DNA of 64,000 nt, from NCBI RefSeq assembly GCF_029338375.1, contig NZ_CP119804.1, positions 3,058,955 to 3,122,954 of the forward strand. The letters run 5' to 3'. Each line of letters opens with the position of its first letter. Position 1 is the first letter of the stretch. The notes under the pieces were generated by a model that worked only from the letters and a program-made list of their open reading frames with translations, searched no databases and had not been told where the DNA came from. Source of the DNA: Halorussus lipolyticus. Lineage in GTDB: Archaea; Halobacteriota; Halobacteria; Halobacteriales; Haladaptataceae. The translations under genes were made by a program, and so were the position numbers. Below, piece after piece: positions 42,060-50,581 of the stretch.

Positions 42060-42318
42060 GCGAGGAAGGGGTCCGAAGTGAGCGGAGCGAATGGGGAAAC
42101 AAATACATTTCTTTAGCAATTGCGTAGGAGCCTGAAATAGTCTAGAATATTGTTCAGCTCTCAAAAGCTGGCTCTGCGAGGGTTTACATACCAGCACGGG
42201 ACCAACCCCGGCCGTGACCTGAGAATCGCCGCGCGGGGCGTCGAGGAGGGAGCGCCGTGTGCCCCCGCGCGGAGCGAGACACGGCCTGTTCGCTATCGCC
42301 GACGCCGACCAGTCGCGG

Positions 42319-42966
42319 CTACACCACGTCGCCGCGGACCGTCGTTCCCTCTTGGCGCTTCCGGTAGGATTCGACCGCCTCGGCGGCTTCTTGTGTCTTC
42401 TCCTCGTCCATGCCGAGCATCTCCAGCGCCGCGGGGAGCGTCGGGAAGGCGAGTTCGCTCTCGCGTAGCTTGCGGAGCGCCTCGTCGCTCCGCTGGCCTT
42501 CCGCCCAAAGGCAGACCCCGCGCGGGTCCAGAATCTGCTCGTAGTCGTCGCGCTGAATCGCTCCTCTGAGCCGCTGGGTCACGTTGTCCTCGAAACTGGA
42601 GTTGCAGACTTCGAGGTGGACCGGTTCGTCGTCGGGCAAGAGGTGGGCGGCCAGACACTTCTCCGGCGCGGCGTGGCCGCTGTCGTTCGCCCGGATGTAC
42701 TCGGGGAACTGTTCGGCCCACTCGGCCCGAACGGTCTTGCCCACGCCCTCGACGCCGTGGGACTTGCGGAACTCCTCGTCGGCATCGCTGTCGTCGCCCC
42801 GGAGGAGAATGTCCTTGGTGACGTACACGTCCAGTCGCTCCACGGGGTCCAGCCCCAGCGCCACGTCGCCGTAGACCCACAACTCGCGGACCGGCACGGG
42901 CATGGTCTCGTCCTCGACAGCGGCGAGGACGTCCTCGACGCGCTCGATGGCCTCGTCTCGGTTCAT
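42319..42966 (-). CDS. Conserved haloarchaeal protein, possibly DUF7095-like
   Basis: 215 residues. The N-terminus AIERVEDVLAAVEDETMPVPVRELWVYGDVALGLDPVERLDVYVTKDILLRG resembles a nucleotidyltransferase-like beta strand with a W-V-Y-G-D block. A helix-rich middle and C-terminus EALRKLRESELAFPTLPAALEMLGMDEEKTQEAAEAVESYRKRQ follow. It is recognisable as a widespread haloarchaeal family of unknown function; the number is a tentative memory. The gene sits 100 bases downstream of the sulfur-island regulator, on the same strand. Confidence 0.75.
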   Translation of the reverse strand: MNRDEAIERVEDVLAAVEDETMPVPVRELWVYGDVALGLDPVERLDVYVTKDILLRGDDSDADEEFRKSHGVEGVGKTVRAEWAEQFPEYIRANDSGHAAPEKCLAAHLLPDDEPVHLEVCNSSFEDNVTQRLRGAIQRDDYEQILDPRGVCLWAEGQRSDEALRKLRESELAFPTLPAALEMLGMDEEKTQEAAEAVESYRKRQEGTTVRGDVV

Positions 42967-43066
42967 TACCCGCCGATTGGAGTTCTGGCGGGTTAACCGT
43001 GGCGTGTTCGTCCACCGAGACGAGAGAGAAGAAACGAAAGTCGGTCGAACCCGGAATCGGGGTCGC

Positions 43067-43462
43067 TCAGTTCTCGGCGGCGACTGGCTGTTGGTCGTAC
43101 TTGTCGCGGAACTCCTGAAGCAGTTGGCCCATCTTGGCGTACCAGTCGTTGAGCATTCTCTGCATGTCGTCGGCCACTTCGTCAGGGTCGGTCGGCCGGT
43201 AGACGTGGTAGTAGCCACCCTGCTCGTAGTTGACCTGCTCTTTCTGGACGAATCCGGCCTGCAGGAGTCGCTGGATGGCGCGGTAGGCAGTCGAGCGCTC
43301 GCGGTCCACCCGGTTGGCCACCTCGTCGATGGTCAGAGGTTCTTCGGTCTCGACCAGCGCCTGAAAGCACTCCCGGTCGAGTTCCTTCAGTCCGTGGATG
43401 CACTCTAACAGCCCCTCGCACTCCATGTCCTTCTGCAGGTATTCAGCCATCGAGTCTGTCAT
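43067..43462 (-). CDS. HTH regulator with an N-terminal cysteine cluster
   Basis: 131 residues. LTIDEVANRVDRERSTAYRAIQRLLQAGFVQKEQVNYEQGGYYHVYRPTD is a winged-helix (TrmB/MarR-like) DNA-binding domain. The N-terminus carries Cys15, Cys21 and Cys32 (MECEGLLECIHGLKELDREC), an unusual density for a haloarchaeal cytosolic regulator. Being the last gene of the sulfur island, it may sense sulfane sulfur with these cysteines. That is inference from position and composition. Confidence 0.82.
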   Translation of the reverse strand: MTDSMAEYLQKDMECEGLLECIHGLKELDRECFQALVETEEPLTIDEVANRVDRERSTAYRAIQRLLQAGFVQKEQVNYEQGGYYHVYRPTDPDEVADDMQRMLNDWYAKMGQLLQEFRDKYDQQPVAAEN

Positions 43463-43557
43463 TTTCTTGGTGATGGATAGGGACTACGCCCCTAAAAGGG
43501 TTTGCATGATTCCTGCACAACTACCGCTAGCTGAGCGGGATTCGGCCACAGCGGGCG

Positions 43558-44526
43558 TCAGTCGCCCGCTGGGGCGACGCGTTGGTCGCGGCGGAGTTCT
43601 GAGACCGTCGTGTAGACGACGGCCCCCGCAACCAACAGCGCCGACCCGAAGATGAGCGCGATGCTCAGGGTGTTCAGCACCTCGATACCGTAGGTGCTAC
43701 CGATTTCTTTCGCGGCGACGGCCACGCTCCCGCCGAGCAACATCGCGGCGAAGTAGCCCTTGATGTCGCCCTCGTCCACGATGTTCGTCGCGGCAGACCC
43801 GACGCGAGCGCCGAGGGTGCTTCCGGCCAGCAGGGCCGCCACGACTGCCAACGCGACGTTACCGGCCTGTGCGTACCGGAAGGCACCGAAGCCGCCCGAG
43901 ATGGTGATTTGGAACACGTCGGTTCCGACTGCCACCGCCGCGGGCACGCCGAGACCGTACATCATCGCGGGCATCAGCAGGAACCCCCCGCCGACACCGA
44001 GGAATCCCGACAGCACGCCGACGAACAGCGCGATGGCGAGCGTCAGCCACAGCGACACCTCTCCGCCGCCCGTCAGCGAGATGTGGGGCGGCACGTCGAA
44101 ATCCTGAATCGTCCGGGCGACCGGATGGAGGTCGTCGGTGTCCTCGGTACGCGCGTCTCGGAGGACGAACAGTCCGACCGCGCCGAGCATGAGGACGTAG
44201 GCGACGCTGACCACCGTGTCGGCGAATCCGAGTTCGCTCAGCGCGTCCACGAGGGTCTTACCGACCTCGATACCGGCGGTCATCCCGAGTATCATGATAC
44301 CGCCGAGTTTGTAGTCCACCTGCCCGTGGTCGCGGTGCTTGAGCGCCGCGATGAACGAGGTCCCGAAGACGAACGCGAGACCGGTTCCGACTGCGGTCTG
44401 GGAGTCGTAGCCCATCACCAGCAACGCGGGCGTCACGAGGAAACTCCCGCCCATCCCGAAGAATCCGAACAGGATTCCGATGAGGAGGCCGAACCCGACG
44501 AAGACGGTGATGACCGTGGGGTCCAT
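43558..44526 (-). CDS. TauE/SafE-family sulfite exporter
   Basis: 322 residues, ~8-9 helices in two repeats. Each repeat has the family G-x-x-x-G-x-G-G turn: GILFGFFGMGGSFLVTPALLVMGY and GVLSGFLGVGGGFLLMPAMMYGLG. TauE/SafE proteins move sulfite or related anions across the membrane. In this cluster it most likely exports sulfite formed from sulfane sulfur oxidation. The ATG at 44526 is separated by two bases from the stop of a 49-residue upstream gene. Confidence 0.9.
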   Translation of the reverse strand: MDPTVITVFVGFGLLIGILFGFFGMGGSFLVTPALLVMGYDSQTAVGTGLAFVFGTSFIAALKHRDHGQVDYKLGGIMILGMTAGIEVGKTLVDALSELGFADTVVSVAYVLMLGAVGLFVLRDARTEDTDDLHPVARTIQDFDVPPHISLTGGGEVSLWLTLAIALFVGVLSGFLGVGGGFLLMPAMMYGLGVPAAVAVGTDVFQITISGGFGAFRYAQAGNVALAVVAALLAGSTLGARVGSAATNIVDEGDIKGYFAAMLLGGSVAVAAKEIGSTYGIEVLNTLSIALIFGSALLVAGAVVYTTVSELRRDQRVAPAGD

Positions 44527-44528
44527 CG

Positions 44529-44678
44529 TTAGGTCCCCGCCACCGCCTCGGTCAACGCCGGGCCGGCGATTCGTTCGAGGACGGTGTAGACCACGTTCAG
44601 CGCGAGCGCCTCGCCGATGACGGCCGCCACGATAGCGACCGCCTGCGCGTTGCCCGAGAGGGTTTCGATTCCGAACAT
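44529..44678 (-). CDS. Small membrane protein (DUF7512-like) preceding the exporter
   Basis: 49 residues: MFGIETLSGNAQAVAIVAAVIGEALALNVVYTVLERIAGPALTEAVAGT, with one hydrophobic helix. It starts right after an AT-rich promoter and its stop lies two bases before the TauE/SafE gene. It resembles a haloarchaeal family that accompanies this exporter, tentatively DUF7512. Probably a small accessory subunit. It is too short for standard minimum-length filters. Confidence 0.78.
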   Translation of the reverse strand: MFGIETLSGNAQAVAIVAAVIGEALALNVVYTVLERIAGPALTEAVAGT

Positions 44679-44811
44679 AGTTACACCGCGGTCCGTCCAC
44701 GAGGTCGTTCGAGTGGTTGTGCTTGCGTCATAGTTATTATCCTAATTGGGTTTATCATACAATACCATTTCCGGCGGTTTCGGTTCGTGAGGTGTGGAAT
44801 ACATCGAGGAG

Positions 44812-45288
44812 TTAGTCGGCCTTCGCGGCCGTCGCGGCGTCGTTGTCGCTTCGGTACGTCCGCCAGAGGCCCTGCGCGTAGGCCCCGAGGAACATCCCGC
44901 CGATTGCGAGCAGGATGGGATAGTTCCCGATGCCGAGGCTGGCGTAGGCCGCGCCGGGACAGATGCCCGAAAGGCCCCACCCGACCCCGAAGATGACGCC
45001 GCCGGTGAGGACGTTCCGGTCGAACGACTTCAGTCGGCGGGCGTAGGCCCGGCCGGTCAGCGGCGCGCGGTCGAGGAGGTTCACTCCGATGGCGAACGCG
45101 GTGCCCGCGACCACCGACCCGGTGCCCAGCACGAACAGCAGGCCGAAGTCCTCGAACTGGAGGAAGTCCAGCACGACTTCGGGCCGGGCCATGTGACTCA
45201 GGCCGAGACCGAACCCGAATATCAGCCCACCCGCCACGATGAGGGGCATGAACAGGGGATGGCGGTCCCGTTCGACAGGTTCGCTCAT
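44812..45288 (-). CDS. YeeE/YedE-type transporter half (DUF6691-like)
   Basis: 158 residues. FMPLIVAGGLIFGFGLGLSHMARPEVVLDFLQFEDFGLLFVLG and GVIFGVGWGLSGICPGAAYASLGIG show the YeeE/YedE pattern (G-x-CPG with a key cysteine). The family imports thiosulfate or sulfane sulfur. This is the second half; the first half overlaps it upstream by four bases. Confidence 0.88.
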   Translation of the reverse strand: MSEPVERDRHPLFMPLIVAGGLIFGFGLGLSHMARPEVVLDFLQFEDFGLLFVLGTGSVVAGTAFAIGVNLLDRAPLTGRAYARRLKSFDRNVLTGGVIFGVGWGLSGICPGAAYASLGIGNYPILLAIGGMFLGAYAQGLWRTYRSDNDAATAAKAD

Positions 45289-45770
45289 GGCGACACCCCC
45301 AGCGCCTGCACGATTTGGGCGGTCACGATGGCGACGCCGAGGAAGGTGGCCACGTTGACCAGCGAAGTCGGTGCCACCGACCCGACGCCGCAGATGCCGT
45401 GGCCGGAGGTACACCCCTTCCCGATTCTGGTGCCGACGCCGACGAGGAAGCCCCCGCCGAGGAGTCGCCACCACGAGACGCGGGTCGTCCACCCGAAGTC
45501 ACCGAAGGCGACGGCGTAGATTGCCGCCCCGGCGACGATGCTCAGCGTGAACGCGACCCGCCAGTCGCGGGAGGCGACGTACTTCGCGCGGTTGAACCGC
45601 GGTACGTTCGACACGTACGACAGCGTGGATTCGAGGAACGTGCTGGCCCCTGCCGGAATGGCGGTGCCGAGGTAGATGGCGGCGGTGCCCAGTCCGATGA
45701 GCGCCCCGCCGACCGCGTACCGCCAGATTCCGTTGGGAAACAGTTCCGCGAACGTCACGAGTGGTTCCAT
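45285..45770 (-). CDS. YeeE/YedE-type transporter half
   Basis: 161 residues. IWRYAVGGALIGLGTAAIYLGTAIPAGASTFLESTLSY and VGTRIGKGCTSGHGICGVGSVAPTSLVNVATFLGVA carry the GKGCTSGHGICG motif of YeeE/YedE sulfur transporters. It pairs with the overlapping second half to rebuild the full two-repeat transporter that is a single protein elsewhere. Confidence 0.9.
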   Translation of the reverse strand: MEPLVTFAELFPNGIWRYAVGGALIGLGTAAIYLGTAIPAGASTFLESTLSYVSNVPRFNRAKYVASRDWRVAFTLSIVAGAAIYAVAFGDFGWTTRVSWWRLLGGGFLVGVGTRIGKGCTSGHGICGVGSVAPTSLVNVATFLGVAIVTAQIVQALGVSP

Positions 45771-45794
45771 GATGGTGTCTCAGTTGGTGTGGCT

Positions 45795-46985
45795 TTAGTC
45801 GCTGGTCATCGCGTCGGAACTCGCCGCGCAGTTGTTCGGGCCGAGTTCCAACTCGAAGGCCTCTTCGTCGGTCTGTGCTTCCTGCCCGAGGTTGGTGGCG
45901 ATGACCTCCTCGTAGTTGGCGGGACGCGGGGGCATGTCCGAGAGGACCAACTCCACGAACTCGTCTTCGTCCATGGTCAGCGCGTCCATCTTCTGCTTGA
46001 GGTTGCCGATGGTCTCGGTGTAGGTACCGTCGTCGCGGGTGTCGGCCGCGTCGCTGAAGTGCGCGCCGCCCACCACCACGTCGTCGCCGAGGGGGAGGAT
46101 GCGCTCTTGCAAGGACTCGTAGAGTTGACGGGCCGCGTCGGGCGCGCCGTCGTCACCGCCTTCCAAGTCGGGCCGGGCGACGCTCTCGGCGAACAGGCCG
46201 TCACCCGTCAACAGGAGCGCGTCGTCCACGAGATACGAGGTCATCCCGGAGGTGTGGCCGGGCGTGAAAATCGCCTCGATTTCCACGTCGCCGACCGCGA
46301 AGGTGTCGCCGTCCTCGGCGTGGGTGACCGCCTCGTCGTAGGTGACGCCGCGGTCGATTGCGGCAGACGGGAGGACGCCCTCGATACCCTCGTCGGCCAG
46401 CGCCCGGACGCCGGACACGTGGTCGGCGTGGACGTGGGTGTCGATTGCGTATTTCAGGTCAGCGCCGAGCGCCCGAGCGTCCTGCTTGTAGGTGTCGGTG
46501 AACGCCCGGAGCGGGTCGATGACGGCGGCCTCGTCGCCCGAGACGACGAGGTAGCTCATACACCCGCTGGAGGGGCGCTGGTACTGCGCGACGGTAGCGT
46601 CGGTGTCGGCGTCGATTTCGGTGTACTCGAAGACGCGCGCCCAGCCCTGCATGCCGTCTTCGAGGTAGACGGCGTCGAGGCCGCGCTCGATTAACTCGCC
46701 GGCGACGTACTCGCTGGATTCGCCCTTCGCGCAGAGGGTTACGATTTGTTGGTCGTCGGGCAACTGCTCGAAGACCTCCTCGTCGGGGTCGCCCGCGAGG
46801 AAGTCGAAGTAGGGCACGTTCAGACTCTCGACGTTCTCGCCGTCGATGGCCCACTCCGCCACGTCGGCGGGGACGCGATTGTCGAGGAGGAACACGTCCT
46901 CGCCCGCGTCGATACTCTCTTTCAGCGTTTCGGGTGCGATGCCTTCGACCGCCACGTCGGGGGTCGGGAACTCTGGGTCACTCAT
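45795..46985 (-). CDS. Rhodanese-metallo-beta-lactamase fusion (persulfide dioxygenase-like)
   Basis: 396 residues. An N-terminal rhodanese-like domain (1-~125) has the active-site Cys85 in TLCAKGESSEYVAG and the GMQGW signature at 111-115. The C-terminal MBL domain carries HVHADH (184-189), the later HTSGMTSYL and GDGLFAESVARPDLE motifs, and VGGAHFS. This domain order is the reverse of many bacterial PRF fusions. It is likely to oxidise glutathione- or coenzyme-bound persulfides to sulfite using Fe and O2, feeding the sulfite exporter downstream. Confidence 0.9.
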   Translation of the reverse strand: MSDPEFPTPDVAVEGIAPETLKESIDAGEDVFLLDNRVPADVAEWAIDGENVESLNVPYFDFLAGDPDEEVFEQLPDDQQIVTLCAKGESSEYVAGELIERGLDAVYLEDGMQGWARVFEYTEIDADTDATVAQYQRPSSGCMSYLVVSGDEAAVIDPLRAFTDTYKQDARALGADLKYAIDTHVHADHVSGVRALADEGIEGVLPSAAIDRGVTYDEAVTHAEDGDTFAVGDVEIEAIFTPGHTSGMTSYLVDDALLLTGDGLFAESVARPDLEGGDDGAPDAARQLYESLQERILPLGDDVVVGGAHFSDAADTRDDGTYTETIGNLKQKMDALTMDEDEFVELVLSDMPPRPANYEEVIATNLGQEAQTDEEAFELELGPNNCAASSDAMTSD

Positions 46986-47029
46986 TACGAGTTATCCTAA
47001 TCGGACGCTCCCTCATAAGGGTTTGCATA

Positions 47030-47043
47030 GTATTGCGCAATAC
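47030..47043. promoter_or_regulatory. Perfect palindrome GTATTGCGCAATAC between divergent sulfur operons
   Basis: A 14-base perfect palindrome in the 276-base region between the rhodanese-MBL gene (minus) and tusA-dsrE (plus). Related partial sites are GTATTGCTCGGTAC (47221-47234) before tusA and CAATACC (44760-44766) before the exporter operon. A candidate operator for the island regulator. Confidence 0.55.
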
Positions 47044-47261
47044 CAACAACACAGTCTCGTCGGGCGCTCGCCCCGTCTCGCGTCGAAATTCGGATTTAAC
47101 GGGGTGTAAAATCCGATTACGGGGGAAAATACAGTTGATACGCGCGATACGCGTCCACTCACCGACCGACTGAATTGTTCGCTCTGCCCAAGAACCAACA
47201 ACCTTTTATCCCGGCACCCGGTATTGCTCGGTACACACAAGACAGACCACTGGTGTTGAAA

Positions 47262-47519
47262 ATGAGTGAAACATACGACGTTACCGAAAGTCTCGACGTG
47301 AAAGGACAGTCCTGCCCGATGCCCGTCGTCAAGTCCAAGCAAGCGACTGACGACCTCTCCGAAGGGGAGGTGCTGGAGGTCGTTGCGACCGACTCCGGCA
47401 GTATGAGCGACATCGAAGGGTGGGCGAACACGACCGACGGCGTGGAACTCCTCGACCAAGCAGAATCGGAGGAGGCCGGCGAGGCCGTCTTCAAGCACTA
47501 CGTTCGCAAGACCGAATAA
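47262..47519 (+). CDS. TusA-family sulfurtransferase
   Basis: 85 residues. LDVKGQSCPMPVVKSKQATDDLSEGEVLEVVATDSGSMSDI is the TusA signature, with the persulfide-carrying Cys18 in CPMP. It relays sulfane sulfur, presumably from rhodanese or thiosulfate, to the DsrE-like protein encoded one base later. ATG at 47262 is preferred; the 29 residues upstream in frame run through the promoter palindrome. Confidence 0.93.
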   Translation: MSETYDVTESLDVKGQSCPMPVVKSKQATDDLSEGEVLEVVATDSGSMSDIEGWANTTDGVELLDQAESEEAGEAVFKHYVRKTE

Positions 47520-47520
47520 G

Positions 47521-48129
47521 ATGAGTACGGACACCACCCAATCGTCCGACCCCGACCCAGACTCTGGGGACCCCGGCCGTGCGGACGCCGAGGACATCGC
47601 ACAGTTGCAGGCCCGCATCGACGAGTTGGAGGACGAACTGTCGGCGGTCCGGTCCGAGGTCGGCGACGGCCAGAAGAAGATGACCATCATCGCCACGAAA
47701 GGGACCTTCGACATGGCGTACCCGCCGCTCATCCTCGCCAGCACCGCCGCGGCGTTTGGCTGGGACGTGGTGGTCTTCCACACGTTCTGGGGCCTCGACA
47801 TCCTCCACGAGGACAAATCCAAGGACCTCAAGATGAGCGCAGTCGGCAACCCGAGCATGCCGATGCCCAACGCCATCGCCTCGCTTCCCTTCATGGACTC
47901 GATGGCGACCAAGATGATGGAGAAGAAGATAGACGAGCAGGGCACCGCGACAATCGAGGAACTCATCGAGATGTCGCTGGACACGGGCGTCGATTTGCAG
48001 GCCTGCCAGATGACGATGGAACTGATGGACTACGACGAAGACGAGATGTACGACGACGTGACGACCGGCGTCGGCGCGGCCACCGCGCTCGAACACATGG
48101 CCGACGCGGACATCCAACTGCTCATCTGA
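47521..48129 (+). CDS. DsrE/F-like sulfur-transfer protein (DsrE2)
   Basis: 202 residues. After a Ser/Asp/Glu-rich coiled-coil-like N-terminus comes the DsrE2 core: KKMTIIATKGTFDMAYPPLILASTAAAFGWDVVVFHTFWGLDIL, a Met-rich loop, and GVDLQACQMTMELMDYD with the conserved cysteine. DsrE2 is a membrane-associated sulfur carrier working with TusA and rhodanese. It starts one base after tusA ends. Confidence 0.92.
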   Translation: MSTDTTQSSDPDPDSGDPGRADAEDIAQLQARIDELEDELSAVRSEVGDGQKKMTIIATKGTFDMAYPPLILASTAAAFGWDVVVFHTFWGLDILHEDKSKDLKMSAVGNPSMPMPNAIASLPFMDSMATKMMEKKIDEQGTATIEELIEMSLDTGVDLQACQMTMELMDYDEDEMYDDVTTGVGAATALEHMADADIQLLI

Positions 48130-48575
48130 GTCGCCCGGACTAGCAACCGAATTATTGCTTTTCAAAACGATGCCAATGCTTAGACCATTGTATAGTCACT
48201 TTTGGAGTTTCGTCCTATCTCCGCAGTCACAATCGAGAGTGCGACCGAGGGCGGTGAGGGCTACCACCATGGCGAGGAAGTGACTCCTCGGCGATTGGCC
48301 GACGAGGAGTCGGTCGAGATGCCAGAAGCGACCGGAGAGACGACCGAACCCCTGTTCGGCCTAACCGCACCGAGACGCCTCCTCGCGGTTTTCGTCGGCG
48401 TTGTTCGCTGACCCCTACTTTCCACTCGAAAAACAGTCTTAAATCGAATAGCGATATAGGAAATCTCCTCGGTGGCGCTACTCGCTGTCTTCCGAAAGTC
48501 CGACCGAGAAGCGCCGTACCGTTCGATTTCCGCGTTCGCCGGCGTTCTGGTGTCTCACCGCGCCAGCGAGTCCAT
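48130..48575. other. Spacer after dsrE with short inverted repeats
   Basis: 446 bases. An AT-rich start (TTATTGCTTTTC, possible terminator) is followed by CGACGAGGAGTCGGTCG-type short inverted repeats near 48300-48320. A possible TCTTAAATCG promoter sits near 48440. No convincing gene; a 69-codon frame from 48202 has no recognisable features. Confidence 0.5.
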
Positions 48576-49493
48576 CTACCGCACCAACAGGTCCAACTGA
48601 TGGGTGCAGTAGACTAGTTCTGCTGACTCGATTTGGTCGCGCCGCCGGTCGGTCCACCGGTCGAGTCGGTCCGAGTCGAGTCCCTCGTCCTCGACTGCAC
48701 CCCCGACCATCTCCACGATGCAGTCGAGGAAGTAGGCCTCGTCGGCGGGATACCCGTCCTCGCGGGGCCGGACCACCCAATCGGACCCGCCGACAGCGAG
48801 GACCGCGCCCTCCTCGGGGGCCAGCGAGAGGAGGTGCCGACCCGCCCTGCTGTCGCCCCCGGCGTCGATGTGGTCGTGGAAGGCCGACACGACGCGCTCC
48901 TCGAACGCCGAATCCGGCCCCGAGTCGGCACCGCCGCCGCCGGACTCGAAAATCGTCCCGCCGTCGAACGTAATCGGGCAGTAAATCACCCCGCCGGGGG
49001 CGAGAACCCCCCGGAACGCCGCCAGCGCGTCGGCGGGGTCCACGAGGTCCACGAAGGCGTGAGCCACCACGAGGTCGAACTCGCGGCCGGTTTCCGCGAG
49101 GAAGTCGAAGGCGTCCCCGGTCCGAAACTCGACTTCGACCCGGCGTCGTCCTCGACCGACCAGAAATCGGTTACCCGCGTGCCGGTCGCCCGCGCGCCGG
49201 ACCGCGTACCCGCGCGGGGCGGCCCACGCGGGCAGGCGCTCGCGGGCGGCCGAGACGTTCTCCTCTCTGAGGTCGAGGACGGTGTAGCGAACTCGGTCGG
49301 GAAGCCACGGCCGGGAGAGAAATCTGGTCAGGGTCGCGCCGATGCCCGCGCCGACTTCGAGGACGCGCAGGTCGTCGCAGTCGGGGCGTCTGGCGCGCTC
49401 TCGGAGTTCGTCGGCGAGTCGGGCCTCGACGCGCTGGTTCAGTGCGCGGTCGTCCACGGTCCGCTTGGCCGAGAGGTAGCGCTGGAAGTTCAC
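48576..49493 (-). CDS. Class I SAM-dependent methyltransferase in a putative pterin-linked cluster
   Basis: 305 residues from a GTG at 49493, overlapping the glycosyltransferase stop by four bases. LRVLEVGAGIGATLTRFLSR is motif I, YTVLDLREENVSAARERLP is motif II, GREFDLVVAHAFVDLVDPADALAAFRGVLAPGGVIYCPITFDGG is the late motif. The long interruption by GNRFLVGRGRRRVEVEFR between strands 4 and 5 is unusual. Substrate unknown; co-transcription with the upstream glycosyltransferase is likely. Confidence 0.85.
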   Translation of the reverse strand: MNFQRYLSAKRTVDDRALNQRVEARLADELRERARRPDCDDLRVLEVGAGIGATLTRFLSRPWLPDRVRYTVLDLREENVSAARERLPAWAAPRGYAVRRAGDRHAGNRFLVGRGRRRVEVEFRTGDAFDFLAETGREFDLVVAHAFVDLVDPADALAAFRGVLAPGGVIYCPITFDGGTIFESGGGGADSGPDSAFEERVVSAFHDHIDAGGDSRAGRHLLSLAPEEGAVLAVGGSDWVVRPREDGYPADEAYFLDCIVEMVGGAVEDEGLDSDRLDRWTDRRRDQIESAELVYCTHQLDLLVR

Positions 49494-50578
49494 GCCGGGG
49501 CCTCCTCGGGGGCGGATTTTCGGGCGACCGATTCGAGGAACCGCCGGGCAGTTGCCATCGATTCGTCCCAACCGGGGTGGCGCTCGAACCGGCGTCTGGC
49601 GGCGAGGCCCGCTGTTTCGAGGCGATTGCGGTCTCTCAGGAGGGTTTCGACCGCTTCGGCGACCGCTTCGGGGCTTTCGGGTGGGACGAGGAAGCCGTCT
49701 TCGCCGTGGGTGACGAGTTCGGAGGCTCCTCCGGCGGCGGTGGCCAGCGCGGGCAGGCCGAAAGCCATCCCCTCCAAGTAGACGATGCCGTAGCCCTCGT
49801 AGGACGACGGGACGGCGAGGAGATGGCTCTCGGCGAGTCGGTCGGCGAGCGTGGCGTCCGGGAGTCGCCCCTCGAACCGGACTGACTTGGCGATGTCGAG
49901 ATTCCGGGCCTGCCGGCGGACTTTCTCGGCGTAATCGGCGTCGGCCTCGCTCCCGATTACTGTGAGGTGCCAGTTTCCGGAGACCTGCACGAGGCCGTCG
50001 AGGAGGACGTGGAGGCCCTTGCGCGGGACCAGCGACCCGACGAAGACGATGCGGAAGGGGCTACGGTCGGCGCGGGCGGCGATTGCCTCCGGGGTGATTT
50101 CGGGATTGAAGCGGTCGCCCGCGGGTCGGGCGACGGTCGCTGGTCGGGGGCCGGCGAGGGCCTCGCTGGCTTGGCGGGTGGCCTCGCTGGCGTAGAGCGC
50201 GGCGTCGGTGGTCCGGAGGTACCGACGCTCTACGGCGCGGTAGACCGGTTTCCGCCACGCGGAGTGAGGTTCGCTGGCTCGGAGGTGGTGGACGACGGCG
50301 GCAATCGGGGCGTCGATGGTCGGGTTGCACCACAGCAGGGAGGGGTGGCAGAGTTCGTCCTCGACCAGCAGGTCGAAGCCCCGGAGTTTCCGGCGGCGTC
50401 GGCGGCGGACTCGCGGGTCGAAGTTCTCGGCCAGCGCGCGGTGGTAGTCCCGCCACGGGAGCGAGACCACGCTGACGCGGTGGCCGGCGCTCCGGAGTTC
50501 GGCGGCGAGTTTCCGGTCGTAGAGGAACCCGCCGGTCGTGGTCCCGATGTCGCCGTAGACGACGAGTCCGACGTGCAT
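49490..50578 (-). CDS. GT4-family glycosyltransferase
   Basis: 362 residues of GT-B fold. N-terminal GDIGTTTGGFLYDRKLAAELRSAGHRVSVVSLPW is typical. The C-terminal donor half has IVFVGSLVPRKGLHVLLDGLVQV, RFEGRLPDATLADRLAESHLLAVPSSYEGYGIVYLEGMAFGLPALATAAGGASELVTHGEDGFLVPP, the EGYGIVYLE motif holding the nucleotide-sugar-binding glutamates. It overlaps the methyltransferase and follows the PTPS-like gene by three bases. Acceptor unknown, possibly the product of that gene. Confidence 0.92.
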   Translation of the reverse strand: MHVGLVVYGDIGTTTGGFLYDRKLAAELRSAGHRVSVVSLPWRDYHRALAENFDPRVRRRRRRKLRGFDLLVEDELCHPSLLWCNPTIDAPIAAVVHHLRASEPHSAWRKPVYRAVERRYLRTTDAALYASEATRQASEALAGPRPATVARPAGDRFNPEITPEAIAARADRSPFRIVFVGSLVPRKGLHVLLDGLVQVSGNWHLTVIGSEADADYAEKVRRQARNLDIAKSVRFEGRLPDATLADRLAESHLLAVPSSYEGYGIVYLEGMAFGLPALATAAGGASELVTHGEDGFLVPPESPEAVAEAVETLLRDRNRLETAGLAARRRFERHPGWDESMATARRFLESVARKSAPEEAPA

Positions 50579-50581
50579 CCG

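Noticed and set aside
40579-42108. A 509-codon minus-strand frame opposite the aminopeptidase
   Set aside because: Antisense shadow with His/Val-rich composition and no recognisable domain.
48202-48411. 69-codon frame after dsrE
   Set aside because: No convincing start signal or family; lies in a repeat-bearing spacer.
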